DNA from: Trichomonas vaginalis G3
Taxonomy: Eukaryota > Parabasalia > Trichomonadida > Trichomonadidae
Direction: 5' to 3'
Assembly (NCBI RefSeq): GCF_026262505.1
Contig: NC_067204.1
Span: 12,294,522 to 12,358,521, forward strand
DNA length: 64,000 nt
The position numbers and the translations under genes were made by a program. Below the pieces are notes generated by a model. The model worked only from the letters and a program-made list of their open reading frames with translations, did not search any database and was not told where the DNA came from. Shown here in pieces: positions 30,007 through 37,313 of the stretch (the stretch's first letter is position 1; each line of letters starts with the position of its first letter).

Positions 30007-30048
30007 TCAGTTCTTCAAAACATATACGATGAAGTCATGACAAAACAA

Positions 30049-30110
30049 GCATTTTGTGAAGAATATACCAACCGCCGGAATTCCGGCGGTTGCTTTTTAT
30101 ACAAAATTCA
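30049..30110 (+). repeat. 62-bp palindromic unit, noncoding copy 2
   Basis: Identical to 29400-29461; palindrome at 30069-30092. Preceded in both cases by AAAACAA and followed by ACGGGTG. Confidence 0.85.
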
Positions 30111-30124
30111 ACGGGTGAAAGAAT

Positions 30125-30258
30125 ACGAAGAAGTCTTGACAAAACATATACGAAGAAGTTTATTTCCTGTGTTGTTGTCTAAATGTCATGTTGTCTCATT
30201 TTTTCAGAGAAGTTCGTTTAACCGAGGGACCGAGGGACCGAGGGACCTGGTGACACCT
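30125..30258 (+). repeat. Partial second copy of the inverted-repeat right arm
   Basis: Repeats GAAGTCTTGACAAAACATAT, GTTTATTTCCTGTG, the ATGTCATGTTGTC segment and the CCGAGGGA triplets (30221-30258) found at 29840-30006. Confidence 0.75.
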
Positions 30259-30316
30259 AAAAACCATCTACCCTAAAATATATTTTTGCCGAATTCAATA
30301 AAAATAAATGGTTCAT

Positions 30317-30979
30317 TTACTCACAATATTTTTGTACAAAACGACCCCAAACTTTTAACTTCTTTTCTGCAGCTTCAAATGCTATCTTAGCGAGTTCATA
30401 TTCTCTAAATTCTCTCTTTAAATCTTCTTGTTCCCATTGGTCTAGTTCGTATGGAGAATCTCTATAACCATAACACATCTCATGTTCATGTTCTAAATGT
30501 TTTTCGCACATTTTTCTAACTTCTTGTTCGAACAAAGGTTTAGCATTCTCTACTGTATCTTCGAGTTCTTCTTCATCTAACTTCTCATGAACTTTCTTGT
30601 CTATGGAGTCCATAATTTTTCCAACTGCTATGCAATATTTTGGAGAAGCCCACATTGCTATATAGTTTATAAGTCTTGGGTCTGCATACGTTCCTCTAAC
30701 CTGTTTGATTTCATCAGGAATTCCTGCATGAATTTTGTATAAAAAGCAACCGCCGGAATTCCGGCGGTTGGTATATTCTTCACAAAATGCCTTATAATAC
30801 TCTTCCCAGGACTTATTTTCCAACAACTTTCTAAAGTCTTTCCTAAACTGCTGACACATCTTTGTTACATTTATATAACCATCCTTGTCTCTACGTAAGA
30901 CTTCAATACCGTTGTAAGTGCCTTTTGTGAATGTTTCGCCATTAGATTTGTTCGTGAACGTTTTTGCTTCGACTGTCAT
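30317..30979 (-). CDS. KilA-N domain protein carrying an in-frame palindromic segment
   Basis: 220 residues from MTVEAKTF; the upstream open stretch has no support. The N-terminal half is a complete KilA-N domain: YINVTKMCQQFRKDF, an NKSWEEYY helix, then RGTYADPRLINYIAMWASPKY. A coiled, charged C-terminus follows (KREFREYELAKIAFEAAEKK). Inside the domain the residues TNRRNSGGC are written by the 24-bp palindrome at 30747-30770, part of a 62-bp unit also present twice in noncoding DNA. The frame survives, so the segment is tolerated in a loop. Likely a DNA-binding regulator; the class 1 promoter box precedes it. Confidence 0.75.
   Translation of the reverse strand: MTVEAKTFTNKSNGETFTKGTYNGIEVLRRDKDGYINVTKMCQQFRKDFRKLLENKSWEEYYKAFCEEYTNRRNSGGCFLYKIHAGIPDEIKQVRGTYADPRLINYIAMWASPKYCIAVGKIMDSIDKKVHEKLDEEELEDTVENAKPLFEQEVRKMCEKHLEHEHEMCYGYRDSPYELDQWEQEDLKREFREYELAKIAFEAAEKKLKVWGRFVQKYCE
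30729..30790 (-). repeat. 62-bp palindromic unit, coding copy inside KilA-N gene
   Basis: Exact inverse of 29400-29461 and 30049-30110, here read as protein (AFCEEYTNRRNSGGCFLYKI). Confidence 0.85.
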
Positions 30980-31022
30980 TTCAGTTCTTACAATAAAAAT
31001 AAAAAATATTTTTTTAAAAAAC
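30980..31022 (-). promoter_or_regulatory. A-tract/T-tract promoter box (class 1) with GTAAGAAC leader
   Basis: Minus strand: TTTTTTAAAAAAATATTTTT, then TATTGTAAGAACTGAA and the ATG of the KilA-N gene. Confidence 0.6.
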
Positions 31023-31044
31023 CAACTTTTTATTTTATTTCGGG

Positions 31045-31293
31045 AAAATTCATGAAAATTCAACGGGTGAGAAAAGAGGTGAAAAAAGAGGTGAGATCTC
31101 ACCACTTCACCTAAAATATATTTTTTGGTGGTACGTCGGACATTCGTTTGTGGCTTAACCGTCGGACCCCCTCAGTAAACATCTCATTTTAACTCACTTT
31201 TTTCTATCTTAAGGAATTTCATGAAAATTCAACGGGTGAAAAAACAGGTGAGAAAAGAGGTGAGATCTCACCTCTTCACCTAAATTATATTTT
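31045..31293. repeat. Paired GAGGTGAGATCTCACC palindromes with 28-bp repeat
   Basis: Two copies of a block made of AAATTCAACGGGTGA, CACC/GGTG runs and a GAGGTGAGATCTCACC palindrome, at 31060-31123 and 31219-31290, in the same orientation. The second palindrome (31257-31274) is a perfect 18 bp. Between them lies the second copy of the 28-bp repeat (31125-31152). The same palindrome occurs at 28152, 29630, 55121 and 63883, so it is shared by both Mavericks. Confidence 0.8.
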
Positions 31294-32154
31294 TCAATAC
31301 TTTTTCAGCACTTTTCCGTAGTTGTATATGAAAGACAATTCGAGATAAAAGTCATAGTACAATGGTATTATATGCTGCACACCATTTGTTGTGAACCAAA
31401 CTTGAAAGTCAGAGAAACTGTTACTAGGTGGTTCGTAGAATTTAGAAGCAAAGTCATAAACGTCCTTACCAATACATAGAAAACTATTGTTGCTTGAACT
31501 GAAACTTGCATGGCACATAACATTTTGAGGGTCGAACACGTTTCTATAAACTGTCAAATCTGCTGGTGGATGTATAAATTGAAATGGACCATCTGGTGGT
31601 AATGGTTCGTTCTGGTTTAGTAACCGAAGAAATTGTGCCCAAGAACGTTTGTCTACTCCCCAAAATAAAAACTCCGTATCTCTTGGAGGGTTAATTTCAA
31701 TCTTTTGAAATGAAACGGTGGAGTTCATCTTGTCATATTCTAGTTTCAGATAGTATGTTCCATTTAGTAAAGAGTCGTATTTTTCTTGAAATTCCCAATA
31801 GTATTTGTTCATTTGAGTTTGAAAGTCATTTAGAGTTTTCTCAAGACTTTCGTCTGAACGAACTGTAAAGATCCTCATTTCATCAAATTTGTCTATTAGA
31901 CCATCAGAACCTTTATACTGCCCATGAAAATATACTGCGAACATAAACGCGTTAGTTCTATTTGAAAACAAAACTCTTCTAAATCCTATTGCCTTTGCAT
32001 CTGAAGGACTTTGAAGCCAACGAATTGGATAGTCAAACCTGTATGAACGGGATGAAATTTCCTCATCTGAAATAGTCCTACCAGCATTTGTAAAGATATA
32101 GTCTAACGGTTTTGTATCTGCTACTTTTGTTCTTTGTTTTTCAACCTGAAGCAT
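31294..32154 (-). CDS. Conserved Maverick virion-module protein, paralogue A
   Basis: 286 residues. It is a clear paralogue of the 282-residue protein at 36200-37048: both share TKPLD, YRFDYP-RWL, KAIGFRR, HASFS, YEPPS, FQVWFTT and FYLELSFIYNY. A more distant relative is at 55923-56804 in element 2. The C-terminal strands (FSDFQVWFTTNGVQHIIPL, then FYLELSFIY) look like the end of a jelly roll, so a minor capsid or spike role is plausible but unproven. Having two diverged copies in one element is unusual. It has a TTTTTACATATATTAA leader before the ATG. Confidence 0.7.
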   Translation of the reverse strand: MLQVEKQRTKVADTKPLDYIFTNAGRTISDEEISSRSYRFDYPIRWLQSPSDAKAIGFRRVLFSNRTNAFMFAVYFHGQYKGSDGLIDKFDEMRIFTVRSDESLEKTLNDFQTQMNKYYWEFQEKYDSLLNGTYYLKLEYDKMNSTVSFQKIEINPPRDTEFLFWGVDKRSWAQFLRLLNQNEPLPPDGPFQFIHPPADLTVYRNVFDPQNVMCHASFSSSNNSFLCIGKDVYDFASKFYEPPSNSFSDFQVWFTTNGVQHIIPLYYDFYLELSFIYNYGKVLKKY

Positions 32155-32178
32155 TTAATATATGTAAAAATATATGGT

Positions 32179-32259
32179 TTAAAAATGGTATGCCATTTCA
32201 TATTTCTCATCTAACAAACAAGTTTCCCAACGGTCTTCTCCAACAAACTCAGCGTACAT
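32179..32259 (-). CDS. Possible 26-residue microprotein
   Basis: ATG 32259 opens MYAEFVGEDRWETCLLDEKY and stops at TAA 32179-32181. The reason to list it is its position: a class 1 A-tract/T-tract box with ATTTTTATTTGAA lies directly upstream, as for the KilA-N genes, and the protein is of normal, acidic composition. It could equally be the remains of a deleted gene whose promoter survives. Confidence 0.35.
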   Translation of the reverse strand: MYAEFVGEDRWETCLLDEKYEMAYHF

Positions 32260-32290
32260 TTCAAATAAAAATAAAAAAATATTTTTTTTC
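32260..32290 (-). promoter_or_regulatory. A-tract/T-tract promoter box (class 1)
   Basis: Minus strand: AAAAAAAATATTTTTTTATT then TTTATTTGAA and an ATG, which opens only a 26-codon frame. Confidence 0.45.
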
Positions 32291-32293
32291 TCT

Positions 32294-32878
32294 TTACTTT
32301 ACATAACCGCCCGCTACCATAAGTCTTTGACGCCAACCCATACCAGCTAATGAAGGTTGACTTGGTTTAGTTTGGAAACTAAACTTTGGTTTTGGTTTAT
32401 CTTCAGTTTTTGGTTTCTCTTCTTCTATCGGTTTTTCGTCACTTTTCGGTTCCTTTGACTTTACTTCACTTGCAGGAATAGTTGTGTCGTCAACATCTTC
32501 ATAAATATCATATGCCATTTGTTTTTGTTTTCCTTTCAACTTTTTGTGTTTGTTGTAAAGTTTAGAATATTTCGACTCTAAGTCAATGAGATGTTCTATA
32601 ATGAACTGTTGGTCAGTGAAGTAAACTTTTCCATCTGTTGTCTCGAAAGCTCCTTCAGACTTCAATATTTTATTTGTGAGAGTCTGTTTCTTTTTTGAGA
32701 TACTAGCCGTTCCATTTTTATGAAAAGTGACTTTGTAGTTAGGGTTTGTATTTCCAGACCTGGCACTTTCTATTATTGAATTTTTCTCTTCATCTGTAAG
32801 TTCTTTGACAGGTTTTGACAATGGTTCTGAACTTTTTGTTTGTGGTGTCAAATCTACCGTTTCAACTTCTTCGGTCAT
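32294..32878 (-). CDS. Basic/acidic low-complexity Maverick protein
   Basis: 194 residues, unrecognised. The middle has a coiled segment (LIDLESKYSKLYNKHKKLKGK), the C-terminal third is K/E/P-rich and probably disordered, and it ends in a conserved-looking tip GMGWRQRLMVAGGYVK. The leader (TTTTTTACTGAGATGAA before ATG) is the same as for the next gene upstream, suggesting co-regulation. The location among virion genes hints at an internal virion or assembly protein; nothing more can be said. Confidence 0.65.
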   Translation of the reverse strand: MTEEVETVDLTPQTKSSEPLSKPVKELTDEEKNSIIESARSGNTNPNYKVTFHKNGTASISKKKQTLTNKILKSEGAFETTDGKVYFTDQQFIIEHLIDLESKYSKLYNKHKKLKGKQKQMAYDIYEDVDDTTIPASEVKSKEPKSDEKPIEEEKPKTEDKPKPKFSFQTKPSQPSLAGMGWRQRLMVAGGYVK

Positions 32879-32897
32879 TTCATCTCAGTAAAAAATT

Positions 32898-33050
32898 TTA
32901 GTTTGGTTTGTTTTCAACTGGTTGTTGTTGTTTTTTAAGTCGGTCTAAAACTTCCTGAGGTATAGGAAGAACTTGACAAACACGTTGTGTAACTGCTGGA
33001 AGTCGACAAATCCATCTTGAACCCATTTGTCTCAATGCTGTATTGTTCAT
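32898..33050 (-). CDS. Small 50-residue Maverick protein
   Basis: MNNTALRQMGSRWICRLPAV start, ending QQQPVENKPN, stop TAA at 32898-32900. Too short for most gene finders, but it sits neatly between two genes on the same strand, and its leader TTTTTTATTGAGATGAA matches that of the 194-residue gene almost exactly. No family recognised. Confidence 0.6.
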   Translation of the reverse strand: MNNTALRQMGSRWICRLPAVTQRVCQVLPIPQEVLDRLKKQQQPVENKPN

Positions 33051-33069
33051 TTCATCTCAATAAAAAATT

Positions 33070-33471
33070 TTACATTCCCCACGTTTGAGGCGGTTGAGGT
33101 TGGTTATTGTTTACCCACTGTTGTGCATGGTTATATCCTCTGTTAAAGAATCTTTCACCTTGGTCCATATAGTGTCCTGCTTGGTTATAGTAGTCATTTG
33201 CTTTGTTATAATAGTTTCCTGCTTGTCTTCCTACATTGTCCATCCATCCTTGAACTTTTCCTCTTGTTTCAGGATTTGGAATAAGATTTGTTGCATCTCG
33301 TGCTACATCCCAACCTTTCTGTACAGTTTGTATAATAGGTTGTGCTTTCTCTTTAAGTATACCTAATGTACTCAAAATCTTCCTTCCAACTCCAAATACA
33401 CCTCTGGCTATTGTTCCCACTGCGGGCAAAAATCTGGATGCAACTCCTGCTAACGCGCCAAATAAACCCAT
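33070..33471 (-). CDS. Small MGLFG protein with amphipathic N-terminus
   Basis: 133 residues. Begins MGLFGALAGVASRFLPAVG, a Gly-2 start that could be myristoylated, followed by a hydrophobic/amphipathic helix rich in Gly, Ala and Phe. The second half is N/Y/Q-rich with repeats of NKANDYYNQAGHYMDQG type. Together with 37053-37295 and 55170-55697 it forms a set of small amphipathic proteins next to virion genes. By analogy these resemble adenovirus pVI-like membrane-active or internal capsid proteins; this is inference. It is head to head with the integrase with 17 bp between ATGs. Confidence 0.65.
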   Translation of the reverse strand: MGLFGALAGVASRFLPAVGTIARGVFGVGRKILSTLGILKEKAQPIIQTVQKGWDVARDATNLIPNPETRGKVQGWMDNVGRQAGNYYNKANDYYNQAGHYMDQGERFFNRGYNHAQQWVNNNQPQPPQTWGM

Positions 33472-33488
33472 TTCTTATGGGTTAAAAA
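33472..33488. promoter_or_regulatory. Bidirectional promoter (17 bp)
   Basis: Spacer TTCTTATGGGTTAAAAA between the opposing ATGs of the MGLFG and integrase genes. Confidence 0.5.
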
Positions 33489-34448
33489 ATGACGAATCCA
33501 AACAAGGACCCCTATGTTTCTAAGGCAACAAAAAAAGCACTCATGGTAAAAATCTTTAGTTCAACACCAAATGCTTGGTTTATGGATATCTTGGAAAACA
33601 TTCCGAGAGTTAGAACAGATGGACCACCATACTGGCTAATATTTGTCGGTCAAAACACAAGATACTGTGAAGCCATACCATTACAGTCCAAAAATATTTT
33701 AGATATCTTAGCAGCTTTGACAATATTTGTTGACAAATACCATCCAACAAAACTGACATCTGACTGTGAAAGTTCTTTCAAATCAGACGATATTAAAAAC
33801 TATCTGCGTTCAAAAAATGTAAACCAATATTTCATTGTCGACCAAAACCATTCTGCTCTTGGTGTCATTGACGGATGTATAAAAATGTTAAGAGACTTAA
33901 ACCAACCACAAGGTGGTGAAGCAAATGAAATGCCATATGACGACAAGTATAGACACTTCTCCATGGCAAAGATGAGACAAGTTTTAAATATTTACAATAG
34001 CCGTAAACAAAAAGGTTTGGGAAACCACTCCCCCGAAGAAATGAAAAACAACCCTGACTTAGAGAAAGACTATATATTTAATAATTTAGTCAAAAGAGAC
34101 AAACAAGAAAGAATGCCGGGCTTCAAACTTCAGAAAGGTGACAAAGTAAAAATAGAAATACCTAAACGCGACCCATATGAAAATACTATTGACTATGACA
34201 ACAATGGGAACCCGACAGGTACTCACATTCGTGTTCGTAAAAATAGAAGAAAGTATACAAGAGAATATTATGAAGTTTTAGGCAAACATGGCAAAATGTA
34301 CAGACTGCAAGCAGAAGATAAAACTACTATTGCCAGACCTCGTTTCAAACTTGTCAAAGTTCAAGGTGGTATACTTTCAAAGACAGTTCCTAACAAATAT
34401 AAGACAACTCCTGACGAATATGCTAAAGAAGTTGAAAATGACGACTAA
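33489..34448 (+). CDS. INT: Maverick integrase (retroviral-type core), DD35D
   Basis: 319 residues. The core shows D33 in NAWFMDILENI, D92 in LTSDCESS and, exactly 35 residues later, D128 in LGVIDGCIKMLRDL, where DDE integrases have Glu. After the core come a basic region and an SH3/chromo-like beta domain (KLQKGDKVKIEIPKR ... YYEVLGKHGKMYRLQ). The N-terminal helical domain seen in the element 2 copy (VFEQHPWRSFKKF type) is missing, so the protein starts just before the core. It inserts the element with flanking duplication. It overlaps the fibre gene by 4 bp at its 3' end. Confidence 0.85.
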   Translation: MTNPNKDPYVSKATKKALMVKIFSSTPNAWFMDILENIPRVRTDGPPYWLIFVGQNTRYCEAIPLQSKNILDILAALTIFVDKYHPTKLTSDCESSFKSDDIKNYLRSKNVNQYFIVDQNHSALGVIDGCIKMLRDLNQPQGGEANEMPYDDKYRHFSMAKMRQVLNIYNSRKQKGLGNHSPEEMKNNPDLEKDYIFNNLVKRDKQERMPGFKLQKGDKVKIEIPKRDPYENTIDYDNNGNPTGTHIRVRKNRRKYTREYYEVLGKHGKMYRLQAEDKTTIARPRFKLVKVQGGILSKTVPNKYKTTPDEYAKEVENDD

Positions 34449-36181
34449 GCAATTCTATACCATGCGTAAACTGTCATGTAAGGTGGCATGTAGTCTTTAC
34501 TTTGTCCCGTTGTTTGCGTATACCCTGAAACGAAATGTGTATGGTCTCCTCCTACCTCAGTGTTATCCAAGTAACAATTTATAGCAAACTGAACGTTGTC
34601 TTTAACATCATATCCTTTACCTTTTGTCATTCCTGTCCAATCCCAATATTTATGCCTATGCCCACCTTCTCGAGATGTAGTTAAACTTACGTAGTGACTG
34701 TGCGCAGGTAAATTTTCACCTGAAATCGTTTTACTTCCTCCTGTTTCCTTTGAAGAGTTTGCACAATACAAAAACCTGTCAACTATTTGTTCCCATGCAC
34801 CAACACCAAACATTACTTGAGGACCTCTTGCATCCATAGATGTATAAATAGAACCTACTGGGTTCATTAAATCAAACATATGAGATATTATAGGATTGTC
34901 TCTTTTGAACTTAAGATATAGTGTAACTATTTCAGGTTTCTTCTGGTTTGTGTCAGAATATTTTTTATAATATAATCTTATGTTTTCAGGGTAGGTAAAA
35001 TCTTGACTATAATATTTATTTCTGTCATCTTCATAATAGTATACTATTCTCGTTTTTTCTATTGCATTATATCTTTTATATCTATAAAAATCTAAATATA
35101 ATGTTAGCTTTTGTTCATCTACATGTGGTGTTCTGTTGTCATCTCCATAGTCATAATAGTATGGTGCTGGAGATGGGTCAGGCAATGTCATATCTGTCAT
35201 TTCATAAACTCGGAAATATTTCTTTTGTTCGTCTCCATATAAGTTTAAGTAGCAGTTGTTGTCTAATGGAACTTTAACTTGTGTACCATCGTTCTTTTTA
35301 TAGCTTACATACATTTCATTGTTATTTTTCGGAATGAGTTTATACCGTATACCATTTTTTAAGGAATGTACAAACTGCCATCTAAAATATTTGTTTTCTT
35401 CATTGAAAGAAAAGTCACCAACAATAGTTTCAATATTTTTTGTTCCAACTAAACTTTGGTATATTTCATTGACATATGTTTTATCTGCTTTATTTTCAAG
35501 GCTAACGTTTAAGTCTGTTATTTCAGAAGATGTATGTGTATGTCCAACGTCACTTTTACTGTTTAAGGTTTCTTGTAAGTTTGCAATATTTGCAATGGTA
35601 TGTGTATGTCCAACGTCACTTTTACTGTTTAAGGTTTCTTGTAAGTTTGCAATATTTGCAATGGTATGTGTATGTCCAACGGCACTTTTCCTGTTTAAGG
35701 TTTCTTGTAAGTTTGTTATTTCAGATATAGTATGTGTATGAGTCTTTTTAGAATATTCGTTTTCAGCTCTTGTCACTTCACTTGACATTTTATTGTCAAC
35801 ATATGTTTTGTCTGCTAGTTCAGGATGAGTATGTTCTTTTGTTGCATAAGCTTTGTTAGCTCTTTCTTCTTCTTTTGCTATTGCATCGTCTACATATTCT
35901 TTGTCAGCTTTGTTGCCAACATCTGCTTTCAAAAGAAGTTCTTTTATAGGTTTCTCGTTTAAAGTTCCTTTTGTTGGATTTATACAAACAGTATGGTTCT
36001 TATTGTCTTGAAACAGAAACTCATCTGTCATTGGGTTTAATGTCAGTTTTAAGTTTCCTTCTTTCAATGACTCAGATATCTTAGAATAGTTTGAAAAGTT
36101 TGTTGTGTTCTTATTTAGAGCTTGTATAATGAGTTGTCGGTTGTGTTGTATTTCTCTCATAGACGCTGTTTCATTTGACAT
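34445..36181 (-). CDS. Fibre protein with phage-type collar tip
   Basis: 578 residues. The shaft (about 90-240) carries repeats of the form HTHTIANIANLQETLNSKSD, three almost identical at DNA level (66-bp period), and KADKTYV coiled-coil linkers, as in caudovirus tail fibres. A central domain follows. The tip (from about 435) begins NPVGSIYTSM ... FGVGAWEQIVDRFLY and has ENLPAHSHYV, GGHRHKYWDW, GGDHTHFVSG and ends DYMPPYMTVYAWYRIA, the layout of phage collar or baseplate tips with metal-binding H-x-H motifs. Likely a trimeric receptor-binding fibre. Intact here; a broken relative is at 61241-62650. Confidence 0.82.
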   Translation of the reverse strand: MSNETASMREIQHNRQLIIQALNKNTTNFSNYSKISESLKEGNLKLTLNPMTDEFLFQDNKNHTVCINPTKGTLNEKPIKELLLKADVGNKADKEYVDDAIAKEEERANKAYATKEHTHPELADKTYVDNKMSSEVTRAENEYSKKTHTHTISEITNLQETLNRKSAVGHTHTIANIANLQETLNSKSDVGHTHTIANIANLQETLNSKSDVGHTHTSSEITDLNVSLENKADKTYVNEIYQSLVGTKNIETIVGDFSFNEENKYFRWQFVHSLKNGIRYKLIPKNNNEMYVSYKKNDGTQVKVPLDNNCYLNLYGDEQKKYFRVYEMTDMTLPDPSPAPYYYDYGDDNRTPHVDEQKLTLYLDFYRYKRYNAIEKTRIVYYYEDDRNKYYSQDFTYPENIRLYYKKYSDTNQKKPEIVTLYLKFKRDNPIISHMFDLMNPVGSIYTSMDARGPQVMFGVGAWEQIVDRFLYCANSSKETGGSKTISGENLPAHSHYVSLTTSREGGHRHKYWDWTGMTKGKGYDVKDNVQFAINCYLDNTEVGGDHTHFVSGYTQTTGQSKDYMPPYMTVYAWYRIA

Positions 36182-36199
36182 TTTTATTCTAGATAAAAT
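36182..36199. promoter_or_regulatory. Bidirectional promoter (18 bp)
   Basis: TTTTATTCTAGATAAAAT between opposing ATGs of the fibre and 282-residue genes. Confidence 0.6.
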
Positions 36200-37048
36200 A
36201 TGCTTCCAATAGAAAAAGAAAATTCAAGAGTTGCTACAACTAAACCATTAGATGAACTTTTTACTAATGTCGGTCAAAAGTTTGAGACAGAGACCGTAAA
36301 GCATGAAGGCTATCGTTTTGACTACCCATTAAGATGGTTAAGAGACCCATCCGTCACAAAAGCTATTGGCTTTCGTAGAATGAAGTTCATTTCAGAAGCC
36401 ATACATGGTTTCCCATTTACAGTCGGTTTTGAAGTTCGATACTATAACAAAGAAAAACATACGTATGAGAAATTTGAACAGGGAAAACTTTTACAAGTGA
36501 ATTTGCTTGTAAACTTAGAAACAACTCTTCAAGCTTTTCAAGAAAAAATAAACGACATCTATATCGAATATGCAAACCAGTATAACATTGACGAGGGAGA
36601 GTACCATCTCGATATTATATATGACAGGAAAAATGCAACTGTTAAAATCAATAGAATAGAAGACCTTGGAGAAAACGTTTATATTTCTACAAAATATAAC
36701 AACTTGGCATGGTATAGATTTATGAGGATGTTAAATCAGCCTGCAGAATATCCAGTACACCCGGACTTTTATGAAGTCGAAAACCCTAATGGAACATATG
36801 AAAATGTTTTCGACTCAGATGCTATTATAGTTCATGCTTCATTTTCTGGTGCACAAAACTCTTTTTTATGCTTGGCAAATGACTTTTACGAAAAACCTAC
36901 AAAGCTATATGAACCACCAAGTGGAAGTATTTCAGACTTTCAAGTATGGTTTACAACAGATGGAAGAAAAAGAATAATTCCATTATACCATGCGTTTTAC
37001 TTAGAACTTAGTTTCATATACAACTACTATCGAACGGTAAAAATATAA
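36200..37048 (+). CDS. Conserved Maverick virion-module protein, paralogue B
   Basis: 282 residues, paralogue of 31294-32154 (shared TKPLD, YRFDYPLRWL, KAIGFRR, HASFSGAQNSFLC, YEPPSGS, FQVWFTTDG, FYLELSFIYNY). It is transcribed head to head with the fibre gene, which suggests co-expression of a surface-structure pair. Strand-rich throughout with no membrane segment. The C-terminal FQVWFTTDGRKRIIPL and FYLELSFI strands resemble the last strands of a single jelly roll, so it may be a minor capsid or spike base. The assignment is structural guesswork; conservation in both Mavericks is direct. Confidence 0.7.
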   Translation: MLPIEKENSRVATTKPLDELFTNVGQKFETETVKHEGYRFDYPLRWLRDPSVTKAIGFRRMKFISEAIHGFPFTVGFEVRYYNKEKHTYEKFEQGKLLQVNLLVNLETTLQAFQEKINDIYIEYANQYNIDEGEYHLDIIYDRKNATVKINRIEDLGENVYISTKYNNLAWYRFMRMLNQPAEYPVHPDFYEVENPNGTYENVFDSDAIIVHASFSGAQNSFLCLANDFYEKPTKLYEPPSGSISDFQVWFTTDGRKRIIPLYHAFYLELSFIYNYYRTVKI

Positions 37049-37052
37049 TTTT

Positions 37053-37295
37053 TTAATACGGTTGAGGTGTTGGATTTGGTTGCCAACTAGACTGTGGTGC
37101 AGGTTCAGGCTGTTGTATAACAGGAGCTTGTTCTTCTGGTTCAGGGTCTTTAGGTATAATACCAACGAACTGACCTACTCTTTTACCAATATTTTTGACT
37201 CCGTTCCAAATTCCTCTTCCTACGGTTTTTATTCCATTCCATATACCTCTTCCAACTCTTCTGAAGAAGTTTCCAATACTACTGAAGAAACCCAT
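37053..37295 (-). CDS. Small MGFFSS amphipathic protein
   Basis: 80 residues. Starts MGFFSSIGNFFRRVGRG, with Gly-2 and Ser-6 fitting a myristoylation site. It continues with two copies of a GRGIWNGIKTV-like unit, giving a strongly amphipathic cationic helix. After a GIIPKDPEPEE break the tail is P/Q-rich. The organisation (lipidated or membrane-active helix plus flexible tail) resembles capsid-internal membrane-lytic peptides, though no homology is claimed. It converges with the 282-residue gene with 4 bp between. Confidence 0.65.
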   Translation of the reverse strand: MGFFSSIGNFFRRVGRGIWNGIKTVGRGIWNGVKNIGKRVGQFVGIIPKDPEPEEQAPVIQQPEPAPQSSWQPNPTPQPY

Positions 37296-37313
37296 TTTAC
37301 TATATGTAAAAAT

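Noticed and set aside
34445..36181. Phage contamination as the source of the fibre gene
   Set aside because: It is embedded between Maverick genes inside two matching termini, shares a two-way promoter with a Maverick gene, and has a relative in element 2.
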